Position numbers and translations under genes: made by a program. From contig JADGJC010000036.1 in assembly GCA_027596075.1 (NCBI GenBank), forward strand, positions 147,313-211,312: a stretch of DNA of 64,000 nt. The letters are read 5' to 3'. The notes below the pieces were generated by a model. That model was not told the origin of the DNA. It saw nothing but the letters and a program-made list of their open reading frames with translations, and did no database searches. How positions within the stretch are numbered: the stretch's first letter is position 1; every line of letters begins with the position of its first letter. Positions 48,176 through 58,993 of the stretch are shown here, piece after piece. Origin of the DNA: Rhizophlyctis rosea. Its lineage: Eukaryota; Chytridiomycota; Chytridiomycetes; Rhizophlyctidales; Rhizophlyctidaceae.

Positions 48176-49377
48176 ATTATTTTTGTCGTGGTTGGGGTTG
48201 GGGTATACTTTTCGGGGACGCGTTTATATTGTATTTTCTCTTCAGGCGGCAGTGCCGGTGTTTAATAGATATGTTTTCCTTGTGTATGCAATGCATTGTT
48301 TGCAAAACTCAAATCTTTGGTCTTGGTTTGGCGGGCTCATGGTGATGGGTTTGGGTTGTGTTGGGACTAGCCTTTGTTGTGTTGGGTGCAGGGAATGATC
48401 TGTTGTTGTTTTTTTTTCTGGATGGTGGAGAGGAGATTGGGTGACAGAGGTTTGTTTACAAACATCCGAGTGGCTTAGACATGTCAAAACGCGTGGGGTT
48501 GGTTGGTGGATGTGAACGTCATCCTGGTTCTCCCATAAACTCATCTCCTCTCCCAATTCCGCCTTCCTTTCACCTCGTTACCAATGCCGTACACCGATTA
48601 GCATTCGCAAGATCGATGTCAACTCCAACTCCTATTAGTAAGGCGGCTGCCCAAGTCGCCACTTCGATATCGTCAATTCAAGTTTAACGACTTTCATTGG
48701 TCCATATCCATACTGAACTCCCTTGGTCGCTTCACTCGCTCCTGGCTGGGGTGGTCGCTCATCACCTTCCCGCGGGATGCGCTTCTCGCCGAGATTGAGA
48801 AGATGGAGACGTGCCCATTGTTCGGGGATGACGAAGGAGATGCGCTCAAGGAAGGATGGAAAGCCCTCATCAACGAAATAGCTACCAGGAACGATATTGA
48901 TTACTCCCCCTTTTATCGCGCCGCGTTCCCACCGCGCGTTAAATTGAATGTCGGGGGGTATAACGAGGTTGTGCAGCGTCTTACATCCCACCCGCAAATC
49001 GCAACAACAAACATTGGGACACCCTTCATTATAACCGGTCTTCACCGTACGGGCTCAACACTCCTCCACCGCCTTATGGCTTTGGACCCCACTTCTTGGA
49101 GTACGACGGCGGTGGATTCGCTTCCGGAGACTGGGGAGAGTATTGTGCCTCTTCCTGGTGTGGAGGGAGAGGAAAGGCATAAGGCACGGGTTGAGGGGTG
49201 GGAGGGGATTATGGAGGGGTATAAAAAGTATATGCCGAGGAAGTATTGGGAGTTTGGGAGGTATCATCGGTTTTTGCCGGGGGAGGCGGAGGAGGAGGTG
49301 TTGGTTTGGCAGATGGGGGGGTTTTTTAGTTGTGAGTAAGCAAGGTTGTTTGTTTTCGAGGGTTTGTGTTGAAAGGA

Positions 49378-49387
49378 NNNNNNNNNN
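49378..49387. other. Assembly gap (10 N)
   Basis: Ten undefined bases, the usual scaffold-gap placeholder, lie in an intron of the sulfotransferase gene. They directly precede a stretch of almost pure G and C. Confidence 0.98.
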
Positions 49388-49482
49388 GCCGCCGGGGGGC
49401 CCCGCCGGGCCCGCGCCGCCGCGCGCCCCCCCGCGCGCCCCCCCGCGCCCCCCCCCCCGCCCCCGGGCGCCGGCCGGCGGGG
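49388..49482. other. G/C-only block next to the gap, probable artefact
   Basis: About 95 bases consist only of G and C with long C runs, and normal sequence resumes abruptly with CTTGGCATC. Nothing else in the neighbourhood has this composition. It looks like low-quality consensus rather than real intron. A similar block occurs near 63475-63562. Confidence 0.75.
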
Positions 49483-50701
49483 CGCTTGGCATCTTGTTTT
49501 GCTCATATGTTGATCAATGGTCATCTCAAACCCTGACGTTCCGATCATGCTTTTACTATAGGAGACACTATGCTCCTAGGCCCCGATTCGCCCTACAACG
49601 CGTGGGTGATGGATCGGAAGACTCAACGGGCGGCATACGTGTTTTTGAAGAGGTTCTTGCAGGCTATGCATTGTGCGAAGGCGCCGGAGAGTCATTGGGT
49701 TTTGAAGGCGCCGCAGCATGCTATGTGGTTGGAGGAGATGTGGGGGCAGTTTGAGGGGGCTAGGGTTGTGTTTACGGGGAGGGATTATGCGGCGAGTGTG
49801 TTGGGTACTTGTCGGTAGGTGGAGTACGTATTGTTGGAGACGTTGGGGTTTTGATGTGATGTTTTTTGTGTGATTTCAGGTTAGTCACGGCGGATTTACG
49901 AACGCACCTGACAACAATCAACCTCCACGCCATCGGACTCCGTCTTAACGCAATGTCTTATCAAAATTCATAACATTCGTCAATTCCGCGCGACACATCC
50001 GCCTTCCACTTACATCAATGTAGAGTTCGACTAACTTGTTGCGGATCCCATCCAGGCTGTGCGGGATGTTTATGGGCATTGGGGGATGAGGGTTAGTGAG
50101 GAGCATGAGCGGAGGATGAGGGAGTGGTTGGAGGAGGATAAGGTGTTGAGGAAGGAGGAGGCGGTGGGGGGTGAATTTGCGGGGAAGTTGGGGAGGCAGT
50201 TTGGGTGGGAGGACTTTTGGGTTGGAGGAGGGGAAGGTGAGGGAGGTTTGTGAGAGGGTTGCGAAGGAGGGGTTGGAGGGGGTGGATAAGGTGTAGGGGA
50301 CAATCAGATGTTGTGAAGGACATCATTGTGACGGGGATCGCTTTGACGTCGGGCTATAACTACCGTAAAACTTTGCCTTTTTCGGTTTCATAAGATGAAA
50401 GTGATGGAGCTCGGTCGGTGAAGCAGAAGTTGGTGGGAAATTTGGGCAACCTTTGTTTACATAATGTGGCGCAGCATCGGATCTGAACCCGTTGCACGAG
50501 GGTCTTACATCTCTTTGACAGGAGTGAGCCTTTCTCAGAGGGAATCCCCCACATGACGGCAATGACGACAAAAAATTGCCCGATGTTCTTCAATGCTTTA
50601 CCCTACCCTACTTACAACGTCATTACGCTGTCTATACCCAGTCGGATTTGGAGCTCCCCGGACACAGTCTCACTCGCTACTCGAATGTAAAGTAAACAAA
50701 C

Positions 50702-51643
50702 ATGCCACGAAAGTCAGGAATCAACAAACGACCCTCCACACCTTCCAAACCCACCAACAACACTCTCCCAACCGAACTATGGTACAAAATTCTCGGCCTC
50801 CTCCCCTTCCACACCCTCACAATCGTCCGCAGCGTCTCCCGCTTCTTTTCCGTCCTCGCTTCACAAATCATCACTGCACGCCTTGCACCAATTTTCGAAC
50901 GGTTGAAGCAGGCAACGAAGGAGGAGTGGCGGTCCATGGGCGGGGAGACGGAGTGTGCTGCGATGCTGTTGGGCAAGTTTGGGATGAATAAGGGGAATGA
51001 GCAGATGGTCACTAGTTTGGTGTTGGAGTTGAGGGGGGTGGATGTTGCGAGTGGGACTGTTGAGTTTGTGCCTAGTGGGTAGGTTACAGTGACTTGTTTT
51101 CAGTCTGGGAATTGCTTGTTGTGCTTCTTGGTAACGATTTCCGCATCAAACAGGAATCAATCAGAAGGGATCTGGTTGCATCCCGCGGGGTATCTGCCCA
51201 TCCACGGTCCATACGCTTCCATCCCCTTCTGGTTCCCTGAAAGCGACCCACCCCATCTACGCTTCTGGGTCCACCCAACCATCCGACAGAAGCTACAGGG
51301 TCTGGTCGAGTCCTCCGGGGAAATGTTATCGGACTTTCCCACACCCAGTAGACACTTCCACTCCCATCCCCGCCACATGCATAACCACCACTCTCTGCAT
51401 TCGCTTGCGACTCGCATGACGTCCCGCACGGCGCTGTCGGGTGAGGTGGGGAGACATGCGACGGTTTTAGGCCCATATTTTGGTTGTGTACAGTATGATA
51501 TTGATTATTGTAGGGGACTGGGTGTGGGGGATGGTGAAGGAGGGGTGGATGGTCGTGATGATAACGGTGGAAGGGAGGACATGTATGTTTTTGGGAGGTT
51601 GGTTAGGGTGCTTGTGAGACCTGAAGGGTTAATTCAGGTTTGA
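50702..51643 (+). CDS. F-box protein
   Basis: Two exons separated by an intron at about 51079-51151. An N-terminal F-box spans roughly residues 20-65: TLPTELWYKILGLLPFHTLT followed by IVRSVSRFFSVLA. The F-box binds Skp1 in an SCF ubiquitin ligase, and the rest of the protein should pick the substrate. The downstream part (NQSEGIWLHPAGYLPIHGPY, WFPESDPPHLRFWVHP) has no WD40 or LRR pattern and is unrecognised; it ends EGLIQV. The protein is about 290 residues. The splice reads GTAGGT at the donor and AACAG at the acceptor and keeps frame (SGNQSEG). Confidence 0.75.
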
Positions 51644-52120
51644 AGTTGTTGTGAGTTCGTAAGGTCGACATGAAGTACAAGGGAAGGCAAGCATGGACTG
51701 ATTTCTGTGTGTATAATGTATTTAATCATTGATTCTTGATCATCTTTTCTATCATCCAAAACTCCGCCAGAAGCTTTGAGACCAATGATGTGGGGTAGTT
51801 ATTGAATTTCACTAAGGCATTTGATGTCCTATACGTACGCAAGGCTCCGTACTATTTTGATACCGTCGGTACCAATTTGTTTACATCGCATCCGCCCATT
51901 GGGATTTTCAGGGTCTCGGCGACGTCCGCGTCGCCGGCGGTTGGGGGCGCGATCATGAATGTCGGTAATGACGGTAATGAATGTAGGTATGACATGCGAT
52001 CATGGATGCATGTTAATGACGAAAGGAGAGCACCAAATGTCTTGCAACACAAAAGCATCTGCGCGCTCTTGCCTCAGGGGCCCTTCATGCTTCTTTGATA
52101 AAGTCAAACTGAAATTCATC
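51644..52120. other. Intergenic region, no supported gene
   Basis: 477 bp between two plus-strand genes; it holds the promoter of the membrane protein gene. Nothing specific is seen. Confidence 0.4.
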
Positions 52121-53952
52121 ATGGCAGCCTATTGTCCACTTGGGAATGCGACGGTATGGACCATGGAGCACCTAATTTTCGACTGACATTCGCCGGCATC
52201 AACTCATCTGCACTCTTTGACAGGTTTCATTTACTCCTTGCGACCCAGTATGCCCAATCAACTACCTGTCTCCGCAACGGAACTACTATCAAAATGCGAT
52301 CGTTTGTACTCCTATCCAGACCGCGAAGACGTCGATCTTAGCTTTTGAGTACATGCTTATGGGTGAGTGACTTGAAAAAGTGAAAGTCCTTCCGACATTC
52401 ATACTCATACGTCAGTGTTCGTGTGTTCGGGGCTGCCTCTATCCACCAGGTGCCGCCATTTGGGAGCTTACCATCCAATTCCTTCCAACGATGATTGCTG
52501 CTAGGTAATGTCGCGAACGTCTTCCTATTCTTCCAGTATGCGGTTGTTCGGTACACCCATTCAAGACCATAATTCTTTCATAATTAGAGAGAAGGCTCGA
52601 ACGCCCATATTCATTCTGCTTGGCGCTGCCTTTGTGTCGACGTTGATTTTCGACGGGGCTGTACTGGTACGCAAATCGGTCCTAATATTTGTCTTGTTCT
52701 TCTTCTATGCTTGATTGAACTCTGAGCATGCCACATTGGTTCTTCTCCATCGGCAGGCATCGACCGACTTATTCAAATATCAATTCGGTAAAGGTGCGTG
52801 TGATTGATGGTCGTGCCAGGATGTCTGCCGACTCCGTGTAAATTCAGTCCGTTCCCATAGCTGGACAGAGCTTTCTGCCGTCGCAAGAGGTACTAGTGAC
52901 TTTCTGGGCATGCTTTCAAATTACGTTTATCAGCGCTGTGGCATTTCGGTGGGTGACGACGGGTACCTGTCGTATATAGCATACCTGTATTTGACGGACC
53001 ATCATCTGAAGGACGTATGCTCTGCTTCAAACCGCAAAAGCGATTGTCAGATGGGCACGTGAGTGACGCTGAGTTCTTGGTATTGCTCCCACAGCACTAT
53101 AACTCTACCTTGTGTTTTGCTTGATTCAGTGATGTGCGTTGTCGGTTGCAACATAATCTATAACGTGATTGTCTGGGCATTTGTAAGAATGTTTTGCGAA
53201 CTTCAAGCGTTGACCGCTCAGAACCTAAGATTGGGACGTTTGCACAGAATTTGCGGATGGTCGCCATGGATCTTTTAGGAATGCGAAATTATCTGGCCAG
53301 TACCGTCATACCGATGGGCGTATGTATGAAGGAGTTCCCTCTTGAAGGTTTTGACAGACCTTTCCATTCATTCTTACCAATATTCTTGAATCTAACAGCG
53401 TGCCCACACCGCCTTTGATGTGGTGACCGACATGCTGCTGTCATTAGTGTTCTTCTACAAGTTGGCTGAGGGCATGTCTTTGGATATGCAGGAAATTGCG
53501 AGCTTGGTGACATCACCCAAGTTTTTGAAGTTGCTGATTGGATGGATTTTGGGGATTGTGTTTGTGGCAACGGGCGAGATTCCGCTGAGTACGTTGACAG
53601 GGCGACAGCGTCTTGCTATGGATGCTGTGTTTAGGTCCCCTTCCCGTCTAAATATTCTCTTGGCAGATTTCGTATTCCAGGCTTGGCAATTGTCTACCTT
53701 TGCGACGTTCTCATTTGAGGAGGTAAGAGGAAAACCACGGCCGGGAGCATTTGTGAATGGATTTTCGATTTCGGGTCCTGATCTTAACAGTCCTTTTCGT
53801 TGTTTCGGATAAAGGTGAAGTCTATCGTTCGACGATTTAGCATGGCTAAGGGGGCAAGCCCGCAAAATGCCACGCAACATGGACCGGGTTCGGACGGTGG
53901 AAGGGGGTCCATCATGAAATCAGCAGCCATGAGGGACGACAGCCAAGCCTAA
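52121..53952 (+). CDS. Multi-pass membrane protein of unknown family
   Basis: A many-exon gene begins MAAYCPLGNAT (52121-52153), continues with a Cys-rich extracellular-looking exon (TPCDPVCPINYLSPQRNYY, 52224-52362) and then alternates hydrophobic helices with short loops. Examples are ANVFLFFQYAVV, TPIFILLGAAFVSTLIFDGA, VTDMLLSLVFFYKLAEGMSL and FLKLLIGWILGIVFVATGE. The last exon encodes a basic and Gly/Ser tail, VKSIVRRFSMAKGAS, ending DDSQA at 53952. Six or seven membrane spans seem likely, so a 7TM receptor-like topology is possible, but no class motif is present. One proposed intron (about 52,555-52,591) is only 37 nt, shorter than others here, so that junction is uncertain. No function is assigned. 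Confidence 0.55.
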
Positions 53953-54392
53953 TGGATGCCGAAGGTTTTGACCTTTAGTGCATTGCTTGCGATTAATGAG
54001 CAACCCAATGGACAATTCTGTAAGTGCGGATTGAAGTCGCGGGACTGGAATGGATACTGCTGGGTTGAAAGCACGTCTGCTTTCCGAAAAATAGTCCACT
54101 AAGGGTTAGCATCCTCTGGGAGTTTCCTTCAATTGAAACCAGCGCCATCCTCCTTCATCAACGTTTTTGTCACCATCTCTGGAGCTTGTAAGAATGAATG
54201 GGAAATCTATTTACATTTCTAGTGACATTAAATTCGCCTTTTCCCATCAGCTTATCATGATCCATCCTCTGTATGTGTAAGGTGTCGCCCCTGCAAATCC
54301 AGACATCCATCCTGATTTGATGGATTGAATAAGTCAAAAGAAAGACTGCCGCAATATTTCAACTAGATTCACCATGTGGGGACCCATACCAT

Positions 54393-55396
54393 TCATTCCA
54401 GCAATCCACTTTGTTGCCACCACCTTTCCACTTGTCGTCGCTTCTTTTTCGTGTCGCCGCCGCAACTAGGCTTACGTTCCTTGCAGCTCGGCAAATCCAA
54501 CCCACTATCCTTCCACCAGTTCAAAACATTGAGGTGCCCCTGTCTGCTTGCATAGGACAGGGCTCTCCAAGTCCACTTTATCCAACCCGCTCCTCAACCA
54601 CCATTCCAATACATCCACATGTCCACACTCGCTGGCCCATTCTGGATGGACAAGTCAGTGGACATGAAAGATAAGTGAGAATATGAGAAGTATGAGAGTT
54701 TGGGGCCGTTGCCTTACCTAAAGCCCACTCTGTATATCCCAATTTCAGCCCACTATCCTTCCACCAGTCCAAAGCCGCAATCTCCCCCTCCCGAGATGCA
54801 CAATCCATGGTGTGTTCGATTTTCAACTCCAAGCCGCTTTCCTTCCACCAGTCCAAAACATCCAGATGACCCTCAGCGGATGGATGGTTCAATGCAGCTT
54901 CACCATAGAACCGACGCACCCCACTATTTTTCCACCATTCTAAAACGTGAACTTGTCCGTGTTTGCCGGCAAGGTCGGGAACAGTGGGCCAGGCGTAATT
55001 TTTGTCTGAGATGTAGAGGAGCCTCCACCATTCCAGGAGTTCCACCTGGCCTTTTGCGGCAGCAGAATCAATCGAGCACGCTTTAATCCATGGAATGGCG
55101 AGATTGCGTACTTTTGGCAATTTGTAAGCAACCGCGAGGATGACGCCGATTTGGAAGCATTTCCGAATGGTCCCATCTTTAGGGTGAGGAGGGGCTAAAT
55201 CTTTGAACAAGAGGAATTTCCCTTTCCCGGTTTTTTCATATATCGCATCCAGCAGGACAAGAAATTGTATGTCGGAGATAAGTTCGATAGGAAGGGTGAG
55301 CATATTGCGCGTGGAGTGGAGCGGGTGTGGACTCATGTGATAAGTGGGGATGCGTTCGCTAATATTGAAGGTGAGATGCACTGTGTCAATAAGCAA
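54393..55396 (-). CDS. Ankyrin-type repeat protein with WW-K-SGL repeats (possible late frameshift)
   Basis: The N-terminus reads MLTLPIELISDIQFLVLLDA from an internal ATG at 55303; the frame is open up to 55396. After about 95 residues come ankyrin-like units of about 28-30 residues with a signature GH-x2-VL-x-WWK-x-SGL: GQVHVLEWWKNSGVRRF, GHLDVLDWWKESGLELK, GEIAALDWWKDSGLKLG. An intron near 54,710 leads to exon 2 with GHVDVLEWWLRSGL and GHLNVLNWWKDSGLDL. Inside exon 2 these two units lie in different frames; removing one G after SGL would join them (near 54,590). Such expanded tryptophan-rich ankyrin families are familiar from chytrid genomes. They mediate protein contacts; partner unknown. 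The stop used here is TGA at 54393-54395, which belongs to the second frame. Confidence 0.65.
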
Positions 55397-56272
55397 AAAA
55401 GCAGCATAAGTGCTAAGATCTCAATCAGAGCTAAGCTAGAGCTAATGGCAGCGGCAGCTTTGGGTTGGTCGGACTACCAAAAATGATTCATTTCCAACAA
55501 ATTAAAGAGATTTCGCAGTGCACGTGAACGAAAGCGGTGCATACCATAAGTGCAACAGGCGCCGTGAGCTTGTAGAAGTCGTCTGGCTTACAATCAGAAT
55601 GGCGGCGGAAGTGAAAACGAGGTCTGGTGGCAGCTCCAAGTTGGGCTGGGAATTGGCTCTTGTCCGAAATCTGTCAACTTCCGGACAAAAACACACGCAG
55701 GCAGTGTGAACACATTGCATGGCTGTGCCTCCATGTACCTCTAAATCAATTTGACTGATACTTGACTGTATAACAAAAGGACCTGACAGTAAAAGTTATC
55801 AATGGAGTTCGTATTGCTTTCCACCACGGGGTGCTTGCCGAACAAACAGGATGCTTAGTGAAGAACTTTCGAGGACGAAATACTGAAATATGGGTTTCTG
55901 CTAATCCGAAGACGTCCGAAGGGTTCATGAAGGGGAAGTCGCCGGCGGTAACACAGAAGGGAAGGGAACGCGTCAGGGTCTCCAACACGGCAATATCCCC
56001 CACCTCTGCCTTGTTTCTTCGTTTTGAGAGCCCCCAAAATGAAAATACGTCCTTGACAGAGGTATGAGCTACCGCGGGACGCCCACTTGCGCCATCGAAG
56101 GGATAATGGCGTTTACGGCGCTATTGGTCGCTCGTCAACTTGGAATTTACTATCAAGGTAACCGCAACGACGAGAGCCTTTCCATCATTTTGATATAAAA
56201 GACGCGAACCCGATGGTTGGAAAACGGAAAGCTTCAACTTTTAGAGCCAATAAAGGACAGCTACCATATTCC
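55397..56272. other. Intergenic region, no supported gene
   Basis: Divergent spacer between the ankyrin gene and the secreted-protein gene. Short frames on both strands around 55746-56067 lack motifs. Confidence 0.4.
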
Positions 56273-57112
56273 ATGCGATCCCTGATCCTCCTATCCCTTC
56301 TGTGTTCTCTCGCGCGAGCTGCTACCATTTGGCTTTACGAAGACGTTGGGTGCAACGCTGCCTACATGAGCTGCGGGGACGTTCCGGCATTCCAGTGCTG
56401 TGGCGAGGATAACGACGAGGCCGACATAGCTAGTGCGGGCATATATGGATTGGGCCCCGACAATACGGGCACGGGGAATCCGGGTGTCGCGGTGGGATAT
56501 TCCGATCCACATTGTTTCGATTATCAGGTAAATGTCGTGCGTAGCTGCAAATACAAAACCCAACGTTCTGCACATGCTTTCTGCTCCTTGGTGGTATTGA
56601 TCTAATGTCGTTCCTGAATATCACAGCTCGAACGCACAGGCGCCGACAACATCTGTTTGACCCAGCAGGATCCCGACGTTCAGGGAGCTCAGTGGTACAG
56701 CAACCCGGGCTTGGCCAAAAGGAAGGTGACTAACGAGACTACGGCTCCGTCAACCGAATCCAACTCCACTGCTCCTAATACCAACACGCAACCCAACAAA
56801 CACCCGCCGCCACGAGGGTGGCAGAGACCCGACTCCTTTGGCTTCAAAATCTGGAACGACCCCGGTCCCCGCCTCTACCTTGTCCGTCCCTTTGAGCGCG
56901 TTCCCATGTACCGTGAGGCCATTGCTGCGGGCAAAAATCGCGTACAGGCATTCAAAGTTGTTAAGGGGTATTTTGAGGCGATCCCAGACGCGGAGAAGGA
57001 AACCTGGGTGTTGCGTCATGGTGGGTTTTTGATCAAAGACGAGAATGGGAAGGAGTATAACCCGCCGCATTTCAGTAAAGAGGAACTTGAGCGACTGAAG
57101 CATGAGGGATGA
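56273..57112 (+). CDS. Secreted Cys-containing protein, unknown family
   Basis: Two exons, 56273-56527 and 56627-57112, join in phase to 246 residues. A signal peptide is clear: MRSLILLSLLCSLARAATIW with cleavage likely after ARA. The mature N-terminus has closely spaced cysteines (GCNAAYMSCGDVPAFQCC, and HCFDYQ, then NICLTQQ), suggesting a small disulfide-bonded domain. A Thr/Asn/Pro linker follows, and then a basic helical C-terminal region (RVQAFKVVKGYFEAIPDAEK) ending LERLKHEG. No catalytic motif is visible. An upstream in-frame ATG at 56213 would add 20 residues and hide the signal peptide, so 56273 is preferred. It could be an extracellular effector-like or wall protein, but nothing in the sequence decides this. 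Confidence 0.65.
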
Positions 57113-57600
57113 ATATTATGTGTTGAATCCGCATGTTAATGATAGGCCAGTTGGTGATGAAGTTTGTCTATGGTGGCCGGCTTTGCTCAATGTACATAAC
57201 AAGCTTGTGGTCTTTGAATAGCAATAAAATGGTCACGCTCCTGATTCGTGTTGTGGTTGTTTCTCTTCAGACTCTCAGAGACTTGATCAGTTGCGATGAA
57301 GCCGGATCAGCTCACAAATCTCGCAGTTGCTTGACTTATTGAGGCAGGGAACGCATTTCCTTGCAGACATCCAATGTCTGGCCGCCGAATCCGCATCAAA
57401 CATATGGAGCGGATGGGCTACGCTATAGTGTTGTCGAGAGATATCCGCGCAAGATAGAAACATAAGTACCAAGGTATGTTCACGGCACTCGTATGGATTC
57501 TATATTCGCCTCTAACTTAATTTCTCGCCTTTACATTGCTCTGTCTACCTTTGAGTTATCTATCCATGATGCGATCCGGAACAAATCAATACCATAAACT
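57113..57600. other. Convergent intergenic region
   Basis: About 490 bp between two convergent genes. No gene or recognisable element is seen. Confidence 0.4.
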
Positions 57601-58790
57601 CTAAACCAACCCATCCTCGACTGCCTTCTTCACTTTTCTTGAAATATAATCAACGCATGCCGCAATCCTTGCTCGATTCTTGAGGTTATCACTGTCGCCA
57701 CATGCAAAGAGATAATCCTTGCAATCCATTGCTCCTGCACCAACAGAAGTGATCCGCTCCTCCATTCCAGGTCCCAGCCCGTCTTTTTGCTTGCATCTGA
57801 AGTGCCAGAATGTTCCCATGGAGGTATGGAACATCCACGAGCGTGTGGACTTTGAGGTTTGTAATAGCACGTGGAGTGAACGGAGGGAAAGGTGTTGCAG
57901 GATTTGTGTGGTAATTTCCGATGGGGAGGGTAAGGGGTTTGACAGCTGGGTAGCCATGTTGCTGGAGTTGCATAGCTCTTTTGAATGAAGCTTCAATGCA
58001 GGAAACACTTCCGGAGACTTTTGTAGTATGTGGAAAGTTCTTGCATACTGGACGTCATAGAGTTCATGTTCGACGGAGTCGTAGTACGACCAAACTTGAG
58101 CGGGGGTGAGGTTGAGAGATTTGAGACAGGAGGAGAGAAGGTCTGCGCAGTAACTGTGTAGGAGAATAGCTCGGTTTTCCTTATTGTCCCACATTTGAGG
58201 ATATATCTCAAATTCGTACATAAGCGAACTGTAGCCGTCGGGATGGAACTGTCACGATCAGGATTTTTAGAAAGCCGATTTTACTTTACAGAGAACGCAA
58301 GCTCCTGACGCCGCGGGCAGCGTGATATGCACAACATACGTTGCAACCGAGTTTCCGTTGCTTACCTGATATGCACAACATACGTTGCAACCGAGTTTCC
58401 GTTGCTTACCTGTGGATAATGCCACCAATTCTCTGGGGTGTCGGGGATGGTACAATTGGCCCTATCCTTCTCGTCCTCGTATTCCAACATTTCAACAAAG
58501 GCGTTTGATGGAGTCCACCCTCCAACAGCTCTCAAGAGTCTCAGATTTTCAACGTGGTCCACATCTTTCTGGGTGATGGTATAGTATCGTTGTTCTTTTG
58601 GCACTTCTTTCTCAGGTTGTGGATCGGAATCTGAGTCGGAATCGTGTTCGTCGTCGGAATCAGAGTCGAACTCCCCGTCGTTTATCACGTGAGTGCCAGG
58701 CTGTTGAAGTGCCTCAACGGGTCCCTCACATATCCAGCAGAACGTAGGGTTTCGGGACCACTCATCGAAGCGGTACATGGAAGTGTTCAT
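57601..58790 (-). CDS. F-box-like protein
   Basis: Two exons: 58410-58790 (an ATG at 58913 is also in frame) and 57601-58248, joined in phase, about 342 residues. Exon 1 encodes an N-terminal CWICEGPVEA segment and a long Asp/Ser/Glu stretch (EFDSDSDDEHDSDSDSDPQ). In exon 2, PSPSEITTQILQHLSLRSLH and the following helix resemble an F-box, which here lies in the C-terminal half, an unusual place. The 5' splice site at the end of exon 1 lies in an exact 44-bp tandem duplication, so two identical donors are available. The upstream donor keeps frame with exon 2; the downstream one would add 44 nt and shift it. The start is about 200 bp from the divergent ribokinase gene. Confidence 0.6.
58325..58412. 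repeat. Exact 44-bp tandem duplication carrying a 5' splice site
   Basis: The unit at 58325-58368 is repeated base for base at 58369-58412. It begins ATATGCACAACATACG and ends TTGCTTACCTG on the plus strand. On the coding (minus) strand each copy contains CAG followed by GTAAGC. No mismatch between copies suggests a very recent event. Confidence 0.95.
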
Positions 58791-58993
58791 CGAAATTTGC
58801 ACGTGCAAAGTGATCTTCAAAAATAACCCCTCTGGGCTTATACTTGTCCCGGACTCCCACAACCCGAACCGTGACCGTGGCTTGAAGCTTCTCCAGGAGC
58901 TGGTGCAAAGCATCTTGACCCCCTTCTCCCCACCTCATCTTGCAGCTTCCATTTTATTGACTCCTTCAACCAGACGAACCTCCAACTGCAAAA

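Larger units (their letters stand above)
48616..50296 (+). pseudogene. Sulfotransferase family gene with several frame breaks
   Basis: Recognisable pieces of a Sulfotransfer_3-type protein occur in order. The PAPS-binding P-loop is TPFIITGLHRTGSTLLHRLM (about 49020-49080). ESHWVLKAPQHAMWLEEMW lies at about 49690-49740. ARVVFTGRDYAASVLGTCR precedes an intron at 49816, and DPIQAVRDVYGHWGMRVSEE lies near 50050. The frame fails in three places after that: a TAA at 49971, a second TAA at 50032 inside an otherwise good FD-LVADP segment, and a shift near 50225 before VREVCERVAKEG. The intron between 49330 and 49561 contains 10 N and a G/C-only block, so part of the damage could be assembly error. 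The start is not settled: ATG at 48616 followed by an intron is one choice. Function, if intact, would be transfer of sulfate from PAPS to an unknown acceptor. Confidence 0.6.

Noticed and set aside
49264..49754. Gly/Arg/Ala/Pro-rich frames running through the N gap
   Set aside because: They are created by the G/C-only artefact block.
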